Assembly (NCBI RefSeq): GCF_000315625.1 | Contig: NW_005434639.1 | Span: 1-54,839 of the forward strand | Source of the DNA: Guillardia theta CCMP2712 | Lineage: Eukaryota > Cryptophyceae > Pyrenomonadales > Geminigeraceae | Reading direction: 5' to 3' | DNA length: 54,839 bases | Shown: one piece after another, positions 31,001-43,753 of the stretch | Layout: each line of letters starts with the position of its first letter | How positions within the stretch are numbered: position 1 is the first letter of the stretch | The notes under the pieces: model-generated | What the model saw: the letters and a program-made list of their open reading frames with translations, nothing else | Database searches by the model: none | Told to the model about the DNA's origin: nothing | Position numbers and translations under genes: made by a program

Positions 31001-33229
31001 CGTCGTCTGAAGCAAGGAACTTTTGACCAGATGGAGTTTGCATCCATCCACAATCATATTCTACTTCAACTATCTCTTCCTCCACACTATTCTCAAAGAC
31101 TTCTGAGCCTACTTGCACGTACACGAGACTGTCATTGCAAATGTTGTAATCCGCCAACGTCCTGGAATCATCTAATCTTTGGCCCGAAAAGACAACTGTC
31201 TGCTCCTTGACAGCTATTCCTTCTTTCCCCTTTATCTGTTTCTTTATGCTAGAGACTCGATCATTCTGCTTCAATGTAAGTGTCAAAGTCTTCTTCACCG
31301 ATTGGACTTTCGCAAAAATCTTCACATCCACAGTTTCTCCTGTCCCAACTCTAGCAGGGAGCTTGAGTAAAGTACCTTCCATCAACTTGGTGTTTGCTCG
31401 AATGTCAGGGTAGACTGATTTGTTGATAGAAATCAGCTTTGCGGAATCTACTTTCAGTTTCTCAGCAACATCCTCTGGAGTTTCCTCATCAAGACATGCG
31501 TACAACTGGTACAGACTTCCAATAACGATCCCCATTCTAGATCCTGCCGAACGGACGCTGCTTTTCTTCCATCTTTCATGTGCTATCTTACGAGCTTTCA
31601 CGCTTGTTAATTTAGGATTCTCCCTCATAATAGATTCCAATTCCTGCTTGATAAATCGCTGATACTCTGTTGGAGGTTTGTGGCTCCCATTCTTTCGCTT
31701 CTCCGAAATTTCTTGTCTGCGCTTTGTCAACAATTCCTCTTTCTCTTTCCGTTTTACACGATCAAGTTCTCTCTGCTCTTCACGAGATAATTTTGGCGCA
31801 GGCTCTGCTTCGTTATTCGCTGGCTTCGGTTGCTCTTCATCCTGTTTTTCCTTAGACCGGTGCTTTCGAAAAATAGGTGTTCCATCTTTTCGGATACGCG
31901 GAGCATCCGGGCATTCCACTTCTCGTACTCTCCTCGAGGAAAGTTTGATCCATTCGTTCCATTTAGAGTCCCAACCAGCAAAGTTCACCATCACCTAATC
32001 AATGGCAAAGTTAATTTCAGATCTTTTTTAGGGAGCCTTGGGCAGGAGATACCTGACGACGAGAGTAGCTCACTCCCTGAATTGTAGCTCTGTACCATGC
32101 CCCTTGACAATCACAAGATTCAACCTTGTCGCCAACCTTCCATGGAGCAAGGAATTGATCTGCTTTGCCAAGTTTCTTGACCTTAGGTGCACTTGGATTC
32201 GTCTCCTGGGATTCTGAAGCCTTGGTTTCATTCTTAATCACCTCCCAACTCCTTGCACTGCTCTCAACCGAGACAGGCTGAGGTTGACTGTCACTTGTCA
32301 TGTTGTTCTCGTCTACATGATTATTGTTCATTTCCTGGGCTGGAGAGTTTTGCAATGCGATCAGAGCGTCACGTTTCCGAATTTCATTGATCAAGTCCTT
32401 TTTCAAACGCACCCATGTGCACAAGATCCATTCGTCATCCAAGAAATCACTGTCACCCTCTTGAAGAGCTTTCAATCTTGTTGAAATGTCCTGCAAACGC
32501 TGGCCGGAAGGCTCCGTCATATCCTGATCGATCAACTATGGAAACAGGTCAAAGATGTCTCAAGGGAAAACGATGAAGTTGCACTACCTCACGGAGAAGC
32601 GCGTAGACATGCTTACTTGCCTTTGATAACTTTGTTTTCGAGGCAAATACTAACTGGTGTGAAGGATGATGTGAATTTTGAGCAGAGGAAGTATCGCTGA
32701 AATTCTCGTCGATGGGGAACTGCTGGAGTGGAATTCGATTCTGTTCGTGCTGATGGAAATGATTGGGTATACTTGAAGATATTTGGTGAGAGTCCATCGA
32801 TGAGATATGTTGGCGAGAGCTGTTCGCAACCTCCTGCATGATATGGCCTGCCATGATCATTTCATCATCGGAATTTTCTTCGTAATTTGTGTCTTCTTCG
32901 AACTCATCGTCAGCCCTCTCCCCTGCAACAGGTTGAGCAACACCAGCAGCTTGCTGATCGAGTAGCATAGGAAGCCTCTGGTAGCCCAAGTAGTTTGCAC
33001 CTGCGTCCTGCCATGCCGGTACTCGCATATCATGCACGGGTATAATCCCAGCAGGGTTTTGGAACAGGTGCCCATTACAGTGGCCAAGTGGGAGTTGAGA
33101 GGAGGAGATGGGAAGGGGAAGTTGTTGTGTGCGGTAGAGGATCGGGGGAGGGCAAGGTTCCTGTGCTAGGAGGCAGGGGGGCGGGGGTAGCGAAGTTCCC
33201 GCCATAGGCGGCAACCCTCCCGGCATCAT
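28075..33229 (-). CDS. SET2/ASH1-type histone lysine methyltransferase with Tudor-like, HMG, LysM-like and ubiquitin-like domains
   Basis: Five exons: 32588-33229, 32053-32535, 28873-31994, 28708-28826 and 28075-28586. All junctions keep frame and give about 1625 residues. Residues 345-400 form a Tudor/MBT-like barrel ([31 protein letters not shown]). Residues 477-523 are a YABBY/HMG-like box ([20 protein letters not shown]). Residues 536-588 resemble LysM ([24 protein letters not shown]). Residues 597-671 are ubiquitin-like ([17 protein letters not shown]). Near the end come AWS cysteines (CQCIYVPG to [10 protein letters not shown]), SET ([45 protein letters not shown]) and post-[11 protein letters not shown]. 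The NHSC serine is Cys here. The family methylates H3K36. The start (33229) is the first ATG in frame. Confidence 0.88.
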
Positions 33230-33904
33230 TGTAGGAAGGGCGCGCAATTTGAGAAGCAGGGGTACTTTTCCCCACCAAAAGAAGGGGTGATTGTATGGTA
33301 CACGGGTATATCATCCCGGTGAATCGACTGGAAAGGGGGGTGGGGTACGCTTCGTCAGGTCAGAGCGTGTGTAGTCTCTTCCCCACTCAGACCCTACGGT
33401 TACATTCGATCTTGAACTGTAACTGTCTCCAATTGGTTTGTCGAAGGGTCGTCATGGAGGTGAGTGCGGGCAAGCTGGGGCCGCGGGGGTAACGAAGAAA
33501 AATGATGGGAGGGAGAAGAAGTGGCTGGAAAAGCTAGTAATAATGAAGAGATGACGTCAATGCTGTCAAGTGAGGGAAGAAAATAGAGACATCAAGAGAG
33601 AAATACTACTGTAAGTGGGGAGCCAGAGGGGAGCAAGAGAAGAATACAAGAAAGAAAGGCAACTGAAGAAATGCGTAACAAGCAAGCCAAAGAAACAAGG
33701 TGTGCTATAGTAAGTATCGCTAAATGGCATGAGAATCTCAGAAGGTGGATGAACAAAGGAGAAATGTGGGCCATGGAGGCAGGGCTCATCAAGCCTAAGC
33801 TTTGAGGTGGACGGGGAAAGTTGTGGTTGTAAACCAGACATAGCCCATCATCTCTGGGAAGGAAGCAGGAAGGGAGGGAGAGAGGGAGTCAGATCTCTTG
33901 TGAA
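33230..33904. promoter_or_regulatory. Upstream region of the SET gene
   Basis: G-rich near 33100-33500 and A/G-rich further right. It separates the SET gene (minus) from a possible plus-strand gene. No box or RNA is recognised. Confidence 0.3.
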
Positions 33905-34192
33905 ATGAAGAGTATGTGTCCATGTGGGCAGATAAGAAAGCAGTCCAGAAACAGAAAGCATTGTAAACGATGGAACATGCTGACTCCTTGTTGCAAGGCG
34001 TATCCGACATTGTTCAATAGACATAAGAATTTCGGTGCTTTTGCTGCGACATTGACTACCGCAATTTTTGCTGTGAGTTGTGCCCTGCTGTGTGGTTTGT
34101 TTGTATTTTCTAAAGGTTCAATTGCAGATCTCAACGCTTACATACCGAGCTGTTTCTTCCAACGGGCCGAAGAGCCAGATGTTATGGCAGGT
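33905..34192 (+). CDS. Possible exon with one membrane segment
   Basis: An open frame of about 96 codons with a Cys/Lys-rich start, then one hydrophobic helix (FGAFAATLTTAIFAVSCALLCGLFVF, split here only for description) and a short tail ending at a possible GTATGT donor near 34192. It may belong to the same gene as 34322-34741, but the phases of the obvious splice sites do not join, so I keep them apart. No family recognised. Confidence 0.35.
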
Positions 34193-34321
34193 ATGTCACT
34201 TCATGGCATCATTCGAAATATTCCTGCTTTCCTTCTGCAACGCTGGGGCCTCTGCTGCATCGCACATCATACCTTGCACATTCGCCTCAGTGATTGAATG
34301 CTTTAGGGCCAGGTCAACTCG

Positions 34322-34741
34322 ATGGATGTCCCTCCCCAACCCAAGCTTGCCTATAACGGGCCTGTGTACTCTGGCAGTGGAGCGTGGATGTGGCACGGCA
34401 AGACCATCAAGCCCTCGGCTCATCCGAGGCTGCAGCATGCAATGAAAAGGAAGGGGGTTCGAGGACACGGTGATGCACAACATGCTCATTCAGAGCACAG
34501 CCTATCTGTGAAGGCTGCTGCTCAAACGCCGGTACAGCACAAGAAATTGGAGAGTAGCGTGCCAACGTGGCTTGCGAAACATGCACCAGGGTTAGCAAGG
34601 GACATCAAGACAGCAAAGCAGCTGTATTCCAAGGGTCAGAACTCATTGAGCGCAATTAGTGAGGGTTTCGGGAAGGCGTTCGACATTCATGACGACATGG
34701 CACAAATGAAGAAACCCGTCAAAGTTCTGACTCACGTTTAA
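34322..34741 (+). CDS. Hypothetical protein or last exon
   Basis: A 139-codon frame from ATG 34322; the frame is open upstream to a possible acceptor (TTTAG at about 34305). It is rich in Lys, His and Ala (HAMKRKGVRGHGDAQHAHSE) with a helical end (PTWLAKHAPGLARDIKTAKQ; FGKAFDIHDDMAQMK). No domain recognised. Base composition and codon use look like the neighbouring genes. Confidence 0.5.
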   Translation: MDVPPQPKLAYNGPVYSGSGAWMWHGKTIKPSAHPRLQHAMKRKGVRGHGDAQHAHSEHSLSVKAAAQTPVQHKKLESSVPTWLAKHAPGLARDIKTAKQLYSKGQNSLSAISEGFGKAFDIHDDMAQMKKPVKVLTHV

Positions 34742-36737
34742 TGGACAAACGACACAAGGGAATAAGTTCTAACAGACTTCGGAGTCATGCCACTACCCGG
34801 ATCAGTGTACCGGGTATACTGAATCGGACTCATCGCGGCCTGGCCCATCACCGTGATCAGGATCTAAAGGTGCTTGTGAAGGTCACAGTAACGACTCTGC
34901 GCCAAGACTTGACCTGCCACGGACCAGCCTACCAGTGAGATTGGATGTAGCAGTTCAACTACTACCGTACGGTCATTCAGTAATAAACTTTCAGCTTAGC
35001 AAGTTCTATTCACGTTCTGGGCCCTACTAGAGTCAGTGCGGCGGCCGGCGGCCGCAATGCACTGACCGTACACCGGCGGTGCCCAGGCTAGTGTCTGGCT
35101 GCCCCGGGCCCGGTTCTCAGTAGGTGTATGGAAATTATTAGTCAATCACTTCTCCCGGCGACTCCGATACCCCTACCCCTGCCCCTACCCACCTTGGTAC
35201 CAGAAAGGTTTGGAAGTTGGTACCATGCCTATTCGATTTTGAAGGGCGCTCTTACCGGCAGGGGTATGACTCCAAACTGATTTGTATTTTTCTTCTTTAA
35301 AATGAAATATGAAAAGATAACTTGAGATGCATTCAATTGGTAACATTGAAATATGTGGTTGAGAAATTCAAATTAAATTTGAAAGTTGGACAAGGTGTGA
35401 GGGATGAGGGCAGGAAAGTTCGGAAAGAGATGATCGGGATTGCAGTGGGGGGTAGGGGTACAGGTCAAAATGGGGGGACAGGGGTACAGATAACAATAGT
35501 GGTAGGGGTTATCAAAAGCTACTGAAGGTGGGTACTACTTAGACGTGGTAGGGTGACCTTCTGTACTGAGTGTAGTCCGAGCGGGGGACGACCGGGGTGG
35601 GTCCAGAGAAAGAGGGGTCGGGTGGTGTATCGTCAAACACAATGGGGACAAGGGGTGTTGTTCATACCCCCCTTAGTAAGTTATTTTACTTGGTATAATC
35701 ATGGGTAGGGTGATAGTTCGGTCGGAAAAAACAGAAGTACCCACGGGGTAGTGGGATATGTCTCCGAGGGTGGGTTGTCGAGATAGATGATGAGTAGTCG
35801 ATGGCGGGGGTTAGAACAAGATAGAGTGGCGGTGAAGGAGTGAAACGACCAAGGAAGAAGAAGCGCTGTAGTGAGAGATAGAATGAGAGTTATGAACACA
35901 GTCAGAATGGAGCTAGATGAAGAGACTGTGAAGGCAAGCATAAGGAAGAATCGCAGTCTGCGCACAGCGGGAAGGGCAGAAATGGTGAGAAACACGAACC
36001 ATGCAAATTGAAAAGATAGGCAAGAATTATGAAACGCATCTCTTTGTGTATCATGAGTAGTTTCATATTTCGAGGTATCAAACAATAATGCAAAGTTCCG
36101 GGCGAGGCAGGAAAGGCTGCGAAGGAAAGTGTATTGACAACATTGATGTTTGATCATGCGAAGTCGGAAGATCAAAACCCTGATGTGGTTTTCTAAGATT
36201 GAAATACTCAGAAATAGAATGAAAGTTGAGGTATAGAAATTGAAACTGCGAAGTCAGCTGAAATCATATTGCTTCGCGTTCACATTCTTGGTTGATTTTC
36301 ATACTGGTGTTGCGACGATGATTGTTACGTTCAGCAGCTGTTGTCGTCCCTCCGTGCACTCTCATCATAGGGAACCAAGGATGCTGATATAATCTGCTGA
36401 TACAATTTCAACAAGTCGCTGCCTCAGTGTTCTTCGGTGAGTTCCTGTGGTTTTTATACAATTCCATTATCTCCAACTGAAGTCGTGGCTGCGAAAGTCA
36501 GTTGCAAACATCGGTCGAAGGAAGTAGAATTTCACTCAACACCCAATGCTCACTGCAGTACAAGGTTAGGGACCGTCTCCCTGCTCGGTCCCATACCTAA
36601 GATTTCGTAGATGCAAAAATCGAGCAGAAGGAACAATCGTCACCGGAAATCGTACAGGCAACGCCATCAAAGGCGAGACTGACTTCTTGTTGTTTTCTAG
36701 GCCCGAAACCTATTGACAAATTTTTGACGTGCTGTAG
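34742..36737. other. Long intergenic region with CCGG island and GGGGTA tracts
   Basis: Two kb without a supported gene. It holds a GC-rich island at 35038-35120, whose core is the inverted repeat gtcagtgc ... gcactgac around ggcggccggcggccg. C-strand tracts of acccctaccc lie at 35169-35190 and G-rich tracts at 35446-35490. A leucine-rich minus-strand frame at 35699-36175 looks like chance. Confidence 0.6.
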
Positions 36738-39646
36738 ATGGCAATGTCTGAGAAGAGGTCCCTGTTTGAAAGAAGCAACAAACCCGAAAATTCGAAATCA
36801 AACACAGAAAGGCAATCTGCGAATGAATTAGGTCGGTCAAAATCGTGTGAAGACAAATCAATAGCAGATGAAGCGGCAACCGGGGAAAAGTCTCCTACAG
36901 GAGAGACGTCAAGACCGCGATCCAATTCTGATGATAAAAAGGCGGATTCATCCAGTATCGAAACTCAGAGCATGGGCAGTTTGAAAGATAGGCTGGCCCT
37001 GCTTCAGCGGGGTAATGCAGACAAGAATCAGCAGGAAATCTCAAAGAAAGATCCTCAAAATCCGCACCCCCCTGCTACCAAATTAGAACATGAGAACTCC
37101 TTGAAGGACAGATTAGCTTCACTACAAAGTGGGATAAAACAACACAATGATTCTGATCAAAAAGTGCCAAAAGAATCTTCTTCAAGCTCAAAAGATGGAT
37201 TGACGAAAACTCCACCCGAGAGCAAAAAAGATGTAGATAAAATTTTACAAAGGCAACATCCTTCTTGCTATTCTCCTGTCAATCTGATTGCATTTTACAG
37301 GTTCGGAGAGAATCCTAGCAGCGAAGCAACCAAGTCAAGTGAACAGAAGCCGAACGTGGAAAAAGCTATATCCAACACCAGCGGTCTGAAAGATCGGATC
37401 AGAGCGCTGAATGAGTCGGGCCAGCATGTACAAAAGTCGAATGAGTCGGGAGATGAAAAGATGCATCAGAAATCACCGCCAGCTGCGGCACAACCAGAGG
37501 TGCAGAGCCCAAGTTCGTCATCCATCTCGCAAGAGGTTCGTTCTATCCTTCCTGTTTCGTTTTAACGATCACGCCTTTCTCCCTCCTGACTGTGTCTGTA
37601 AAACAACAGGTGCCACCCTTTGCAGACAGATTAGCCTCCTTTGCGAATCAGTCCAGTTCTGATCCTGTCGAAAGTTCGGAAAGAAAGTAACTCAGAGCAA
37701 CAAGCTCTGCCTGTGTTGCATGACTAGATATTCTTCAGGAAATCACCGCCAGCTACTAGCCACACGAAACCGATTCGAAAGGAGTTGGCTGTCCCGGGTT
37801 CAATAGTGCCAGGTTATCGTGCTTGTATTGAGGGATTTGTTTGTTAATCATGTTTGACCACGATAGAACCTTCCAAACCCAGCGAGCATGTTAAGAAGTC
37901 TCTAATGCCCTCAAAGACCTCCTTTGACAAGAACCGAGGTTTGTCGTGATTGCAAATCTATCTGCCGAACTCATTCGCAATCAAGAAAAACACGATCACA
38001 CGAAAGAAAGTCCTCCTCCTAATGTAAGATATCGCTTTCACACTTGTCATGAATGTCCTTATTGATTTCCTCAGAGCCAACAAGATACAAGTCAAGCGAC
38101 CGCCTCTGTTCCTAGTGAGTCATTTTCATCTAGTGGTTCGTGTAGTGAGACTGGTCAGGCATGAGCTTGAAGGAACGAATGGCTCGGCTACAATCAGGGC
38201 AGGACCCAAACAGTCGCGAATCGGCACAAGAGGGTACGGGGGGTTGTGAAGTCATATCGACCTGACGTGTGAAATTAGAATCAATGCAACAGCCGATTCG
38301 CAAGAGTACCTCAATGCCCGTTGGGCCCCGGCAAGGTCAAAACCTCGTGGAATAGAATGTTGTGAGATTGTCTGAATCTTGGGAGTAGAACCCTCCGTCT
38401 CGAAGAAAAGTCCGCGTGATGAACAATTCCGTAAAGAGCACAAGGCAAGTTCGCTCAAGTTCTCGCATCTGTCTCAGCAGGTGGTTTGTTTTGGGCAAGC
38501 GAATGATAGATATCTGACTTTTGATCCTTCCAGGCTCGAGAAGTTGCAGAAGCTTTGGGTTCTGACGCGGCAGAAGAATCCGATGAAGAGCCAGAAAGTG
38601 AGACTGCTGCTGCTCTTGCTGCTGCAAATAGGGTGCTCATGGACGGTGCCTGACAGAAGAAGAGGAGGCTGCGGACGGAAGCATTCGAAATCAAACAGTT
38701 TTCAATCGTGTCTCCATGTTTGAAACCGGTGATGAGGAGCAGCAATTAGAAACTTCTGTTGATTCACCCATGGCAGGTGACATGGCGGCTGGATGGGACC
38801 TTGAGAAGCTCGCGAGACCGGAGCCCGGAAGGATTGGAGGAGTCCCGCCCAAAGAAACGAAGATCGATACGGCTTCGTTGGATGTCGGGGATATCAAGAA
38901 TCGATGGAAGCAAGGAAACGTTGCAAAGGACGAGAAGTAAAGATGTGAAGCAAAGGCAACGCAACGCTTCTAAGATTTTCAATGCAGGAAAACAAATAGT
39001 GCGTCAGAAGAAGCTCTTTTTCGTTGTTACGCTGCTGCGGCGACAAGAACAGGAGGTGGTTCCTATCCGTGTAGTAGAAGAATTTGATTGCTTTGTACCA
39101 GGTGTGTATGAGATTCAACAAAAAATGGAACATCTTGCGGCGGGAAAGCCAGTGCCCAAGGTAAAGAGATAGAGTGAAGATAGATTTGTATGGATGACGG
39201 TTGGAGGACAGAATACTCCTCCCAAGCAGTCGTCAAAGATAGCGGAGATAGCAGAGTCGATTCACTTCGATCCGAACACGATGATGCCCGGAGCTCAGGT
39301 CTTGCTCCCTTGAACGAGTCCGGTTGCAGTGACTTCCTTGCAGCATCCGAGTCTCAATTACAATGTCGTAGAGTCAACCAGCCGCGCCAACGAGTGAGTC
39401 TCCTCCTACTACTACAACTACCACTCCTGCTCCTACTCCTACTCCTACTCCTACTCCTACTCCTACTCCTACTCCTACTCCTACTCCTACTCCTCCTGAC
39501 TTGACTGAAGTTGGCGGAAATACACGGAGTCTAACCTGGCAAACCTCAACATGGACGACGACGACGAGCTGCCGCCGCCTCCTCCTCCGAGCTGTGGGTT
39601 GCACGCTTCCGACCGAACCTCCTTGACTCTGCTCAGGGGCCTCTAA
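36738..39646 (+). CDS. Disordered protein with repeated LKDR(L/I) motifs
   Basis: A multi-exon gene starting at ATG 36738. The protein is Ser/Lys/Glu-rich and mostly disordered. A short motif returns at intervals: SLKDRLALLQ, SLKDRLASLQ, GLKDRIRALN and PFADRLASFAN. Later exons give FNRVSMFETGDEE and DVGDIKNRWKQGN. A near-end exon has IAEIAESIHFDPNTMMPGAQ, which recalls the LPGA-type motif of FAM21/WASHC2 (weak). The last exon ends DDDDELPPPPPP with a stop at 39644-39646. Repeated short amphipathic motifs with a poly-Pro end suggest an actin-linked adaptor, but this is inference. Exon borders between 37.7 and 39.5 kb are only partly resolved, and a CTCCTA array (39425-39495) probably lies in the last intron. 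Confidence 0.5.
39425..39495. repeat. (CTCCTA)n hexanucleotide array
   Basis: About 11 units of ctccta. It is bounded on the left by a GTGAGT donor-like site and on the right by a possible AG acceptor, so it is likely intronic in the LKDR-motif gene. Confidence 0.9.
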
Positions 39647-39852
39647 GTCGAGCGAAGCAGCTTCGGAGGCAGATGGGACCAAGTGAGTGCCGCCCCCCAT
39701 CCCCTCGCGTCTCACTCGGCCGCAGGTCCCCGGGCAAGAAGCTCCGAGCGTCTGCCAAGTGGCTGCTGGAGAAGCGAGGACTCAGCTGACGTCGTTCCCT
39801 CCTCTTTTTTGACATTTTCTTACTCGTCTGTATATTTTTTTGCTAGTTTACC

Positions 39853-40908
<1,056 letters not shown>

Positions 40909-40929
40909 TAGTCCCCTCTCCTGCTCTGC

Positions 40930-41090
40930 TCCCCTCGGCCCGGAGTCCTGTCCTTCCGGCGACAGCGGTTCTCATTCTTGCAGTGCGTCTCATCAACTGC
41001 CATCGGCCCGGAGTCTATTTCGGTACCCGCCGGTTGCCCGGCCACTCGGGTATCCCGGCCCGAACGGCCCGCCGGTTGCAACTTCAGAAA
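40930..41090. other. CCGG-dense island
   Basis: Contains cggcccggag twice, with gcccggccactcgg and cccgccggttgc. It resembles islands at 35.0, 46.9-47.1 and 50.2-50.3 kb in its density of CCGG and GGCCC. No gene seen in 40606-41684 apart from this and the flanking repeats. Confidence 0.6.
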
Positions 41091-41232
41091 TTTCTTTAGG
41101 TGATCGCAATATCCAAAACCCACCCAGCCTTATCGACTTTTTCGTGAAGCGACAGGCAATGCTGGTACCGCTCTTCACTCGGCTCTTTCTCTTCGGCAAT
41201 GGTGAGAAGCGCAGAAAGTCAGGAATAGAATC

Positions 41233-41302
41233 GATGATATGAGGCATGTGATGGATGATATGAGACATGTGATGGATGATATGATACATGTGATGGATGA
41301 TA
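41233..41302. repeat. 21-bp tandem repeat, about 3.3 copies
   Basis: Unit gatatgaggcatgtgatggat with one or two changes per copy. Confidence 0.93.
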
Positions 41303-41684
41303 TCAGGCTGGGTCTTGTTCCAGCGCCCATTCCCTTTGTTGTATTGTGTCTTCGGTGTGCCGCACGCTCAACTGCTGTAACTCGTGGATCGTCAAGTCGA
41401 ACCGCTGATGTGAGTGGATGTGATCTGCAGATTGGGCAGATACATACAATCAAGGATTGTATGGCAACAAGATTCAGGGACTAGGGTCGACTAATTCACA
41501 AGTCGGGTTTGGAATTATGTAAGAAAGCAACAAAGACTCGCAGTTCTGAAAGTTTGCTAGGGATCACGACGATACAACGTTGCAACGACAAGTTTGAAGC
41601 AGGTGAAAAATCGGGAAGTTACAACGGAAACCTTCTGCTTTTCCATGTTTGATTATCTAGTGAAATGTAAATGAATCACAAAAT

Positions 41685-42464
41685 TCAGACAGATGTGAGG
41701 GGTGGGGAAGCGACGGTAATGAAGCAAGGAGGAGGACTTATGCCGCCAAGATTTTTGTCGCTGCAGGAGACCTGGACAGGCTCGAAGCTCGAAGACTTGG
41801 CAGTTGCCTCTGCCTCCTGATCCTCCTGTGCCACGATATCCTTCCATTGCACACTCGACCCTCGCTTGGCGTCCCGCGGGCTCAACCTCACAACCTCCGC
41901 TGCGTTGTTTTGGATACCATCGTCCTCAGGAGGGCATCCATGCGGGACTCCTCCATCGAAACACGTGACTTCCCCCTTGTTCTTCCACACCATGTACGCG
42001 CCATACCGGCGGTCCCTTGCACTGAGCGTGACATCGGGAGGAGCGAAGCGCGCTATTGGCACGGCCTCCTCTCCTGCTGGATTCACCCACGCTATGTATC
42101 CGCCTCGCTTGATGCTCTCGGGATCCAAAGAAACCTCAATTGAGCCGTCGCCCACCCGTTCACCCAGCATCTGCACAGAGGTGATCAGGCATGCAGGAGA
42201 ATGCAGGAAGAGTTTCCAAATTTAACGACTCACTTGTTGCCGCATCTGGACACTCTGACGGAGACGTCGCGAGGATGGCTCTATCCCCGCCCTCTGCTGC
42301 CTTGCACGCGGGGATGAAATTACGTACATCTCAAGCGCATCAGGGCTCCGCTGCCACCATTGCAGCATCAAGCAGCAAAGAACAAGAAGAGCTGCTCCAG
42401 CAGATAAAATTGCACGTGCACTCGCTACATGCACGAGCGAAAAATGCTTATGCTCGAAGAGCAT
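41685..42464 (-). CDS. Single-pass membrane protein, function unknown
   Basis: Two exons, 42234-42464 and 41685-42170, with a 63-nt GT-AG intron. The protein has about 238 residues. An N-terminal anchor lies at residues 18-38 (ARAILSAGAALLVLCCLMLQ), then a basic stretch (RARQQRAG; RRLRQ) and a folded-looking C-terminal part with paired elements: SIKRGGYIAWVNPAGEE, DRRYGAYMVWKNKGEVTCFDGG and DAKRGSSVQWKD. These look like three related strand pairs. It is probably a type II protein of the secretory pathway. A plus-strand frame also crosses 42191-42475, so strand choice rests on the splice join and the anchor. Confidence 0.5.
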
Positions 42465-43753
42465 CACGGTTCTGATCAAATAGTCCTGCGAGGCAGCATT
42501 ACATTACAATCGAAAGAACTTTGTCCTGGTTTCTAACGAAAAGATTGTTTGTTAACTAACCCAATTGTAGGCTTGTATTCTAAGCAAAATATTTCTTAGA
42601 CCATATCAATGCCTTAACTCAAAAGAATCATCGACGAATTCACACAGATTAGTATCCCCTGTCTGCTCTCTTAAATTCTACCCCCTCATCCCACTCACCC
42701 AGCATTTCTCTGGTGCTTTCCCCTTTGCCCTTCTGCTTTCCCCTCTCCTGCTCCTCCTAATCCTGCTCTCTCCTTGTCTCTCCCGACCCTCCATAACCTT
42801 CTTCACGCCTCTTGGCCACATGTTTTGTTGTACCCGAGCTCGCCTCAGCTTTCTAATCGTTTGTGGCCCTCATCCGGCCCGTGGCCAGTTTCTGGCATGG
42901 CGCGGCAACTTGCGGCGCCAACAGACCACCCACCCTTGACATGTTTAGACACCGGGGGTTTTTAAAACATTTTATCAGAAAAACTGCGCATTTTAATTGC
43001 TCTTTTTTAACTTACTCAGAGCAGTGATGTACGGCCGATACAACGATTATAATGTTATCAAGCTGTACTATTCGCAGATGATATAAAAACTACATAATTT
43101 AATTCCTATGCACTAGCCTGGTAGCGTGCCAATGGTATTACAATTATATATATAACTCTTATACTGAGTATGCGGAGACAAAAATGTACCGAATGGCAGA
43201 CTATCTACACTGAAAATATTTTTAAAGTTTACCTGTCAAAAATCTATACCAGTAATCTTGGGAAAAAAATGGATGTGTACTTGAGAAGGGTGTGGTACTA
43301 ATACCCTGGTACCCGTAGTAACGACTTTCAAAATCGAGGGGTGGATGTGCCGCGAATGGCGATTGGCGAAGGAGCCAGAGGCCATGGAGGAGAATTCAAG
43401 GGGAGCTGAGGAAAGGGAGACATATAGGTGGATCAAGGAGCGAGACTCCAGAAGACTGTTGAAGAGGAAAGGAGCTGTTCCCGGTAGCAGGCGTGAAAGA
43501 CTTGAGGTTAAATTAGTAGAGAAGAAGAAAGACTAGACCTGGGTTGGAAGGAGAAGCCTCGGATAGGAGTGTGTCCATCATGCCTGCTTCGATCTATTGA
43601 AGTGTGTGTGTGATAGCAACATATTTGAATTAGACACACGGAAATTGAGCTTTGTGCAACTAGAAGCCAACCCATTGGATCCATCGGAACCTGTTTCTGA
43701 ATCTGATTCTTCTTTCTGGATCAGGCGTCACCTTGCACTCGTCGCAGTCTGCC
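42465..43753. other. Intergenic region without supported genes
   Basis: C/T-rich to 42900, then AT-rich to 43300. A short Arg/Glu-rich frame on the plus strand (43345-43536) could be an exon but has no recognisable motif. Upstream exons of the kinase may start in the last 200 bp. Confidence 0.4.

Noticed and set aside
35699-36175. Minus-strand ORF of 158 codons, hydrophobic in the middle
   Set aside because: No start context, splice support or known fold; C/T-rich composition gives chance Leu/Ser/Phe helices.
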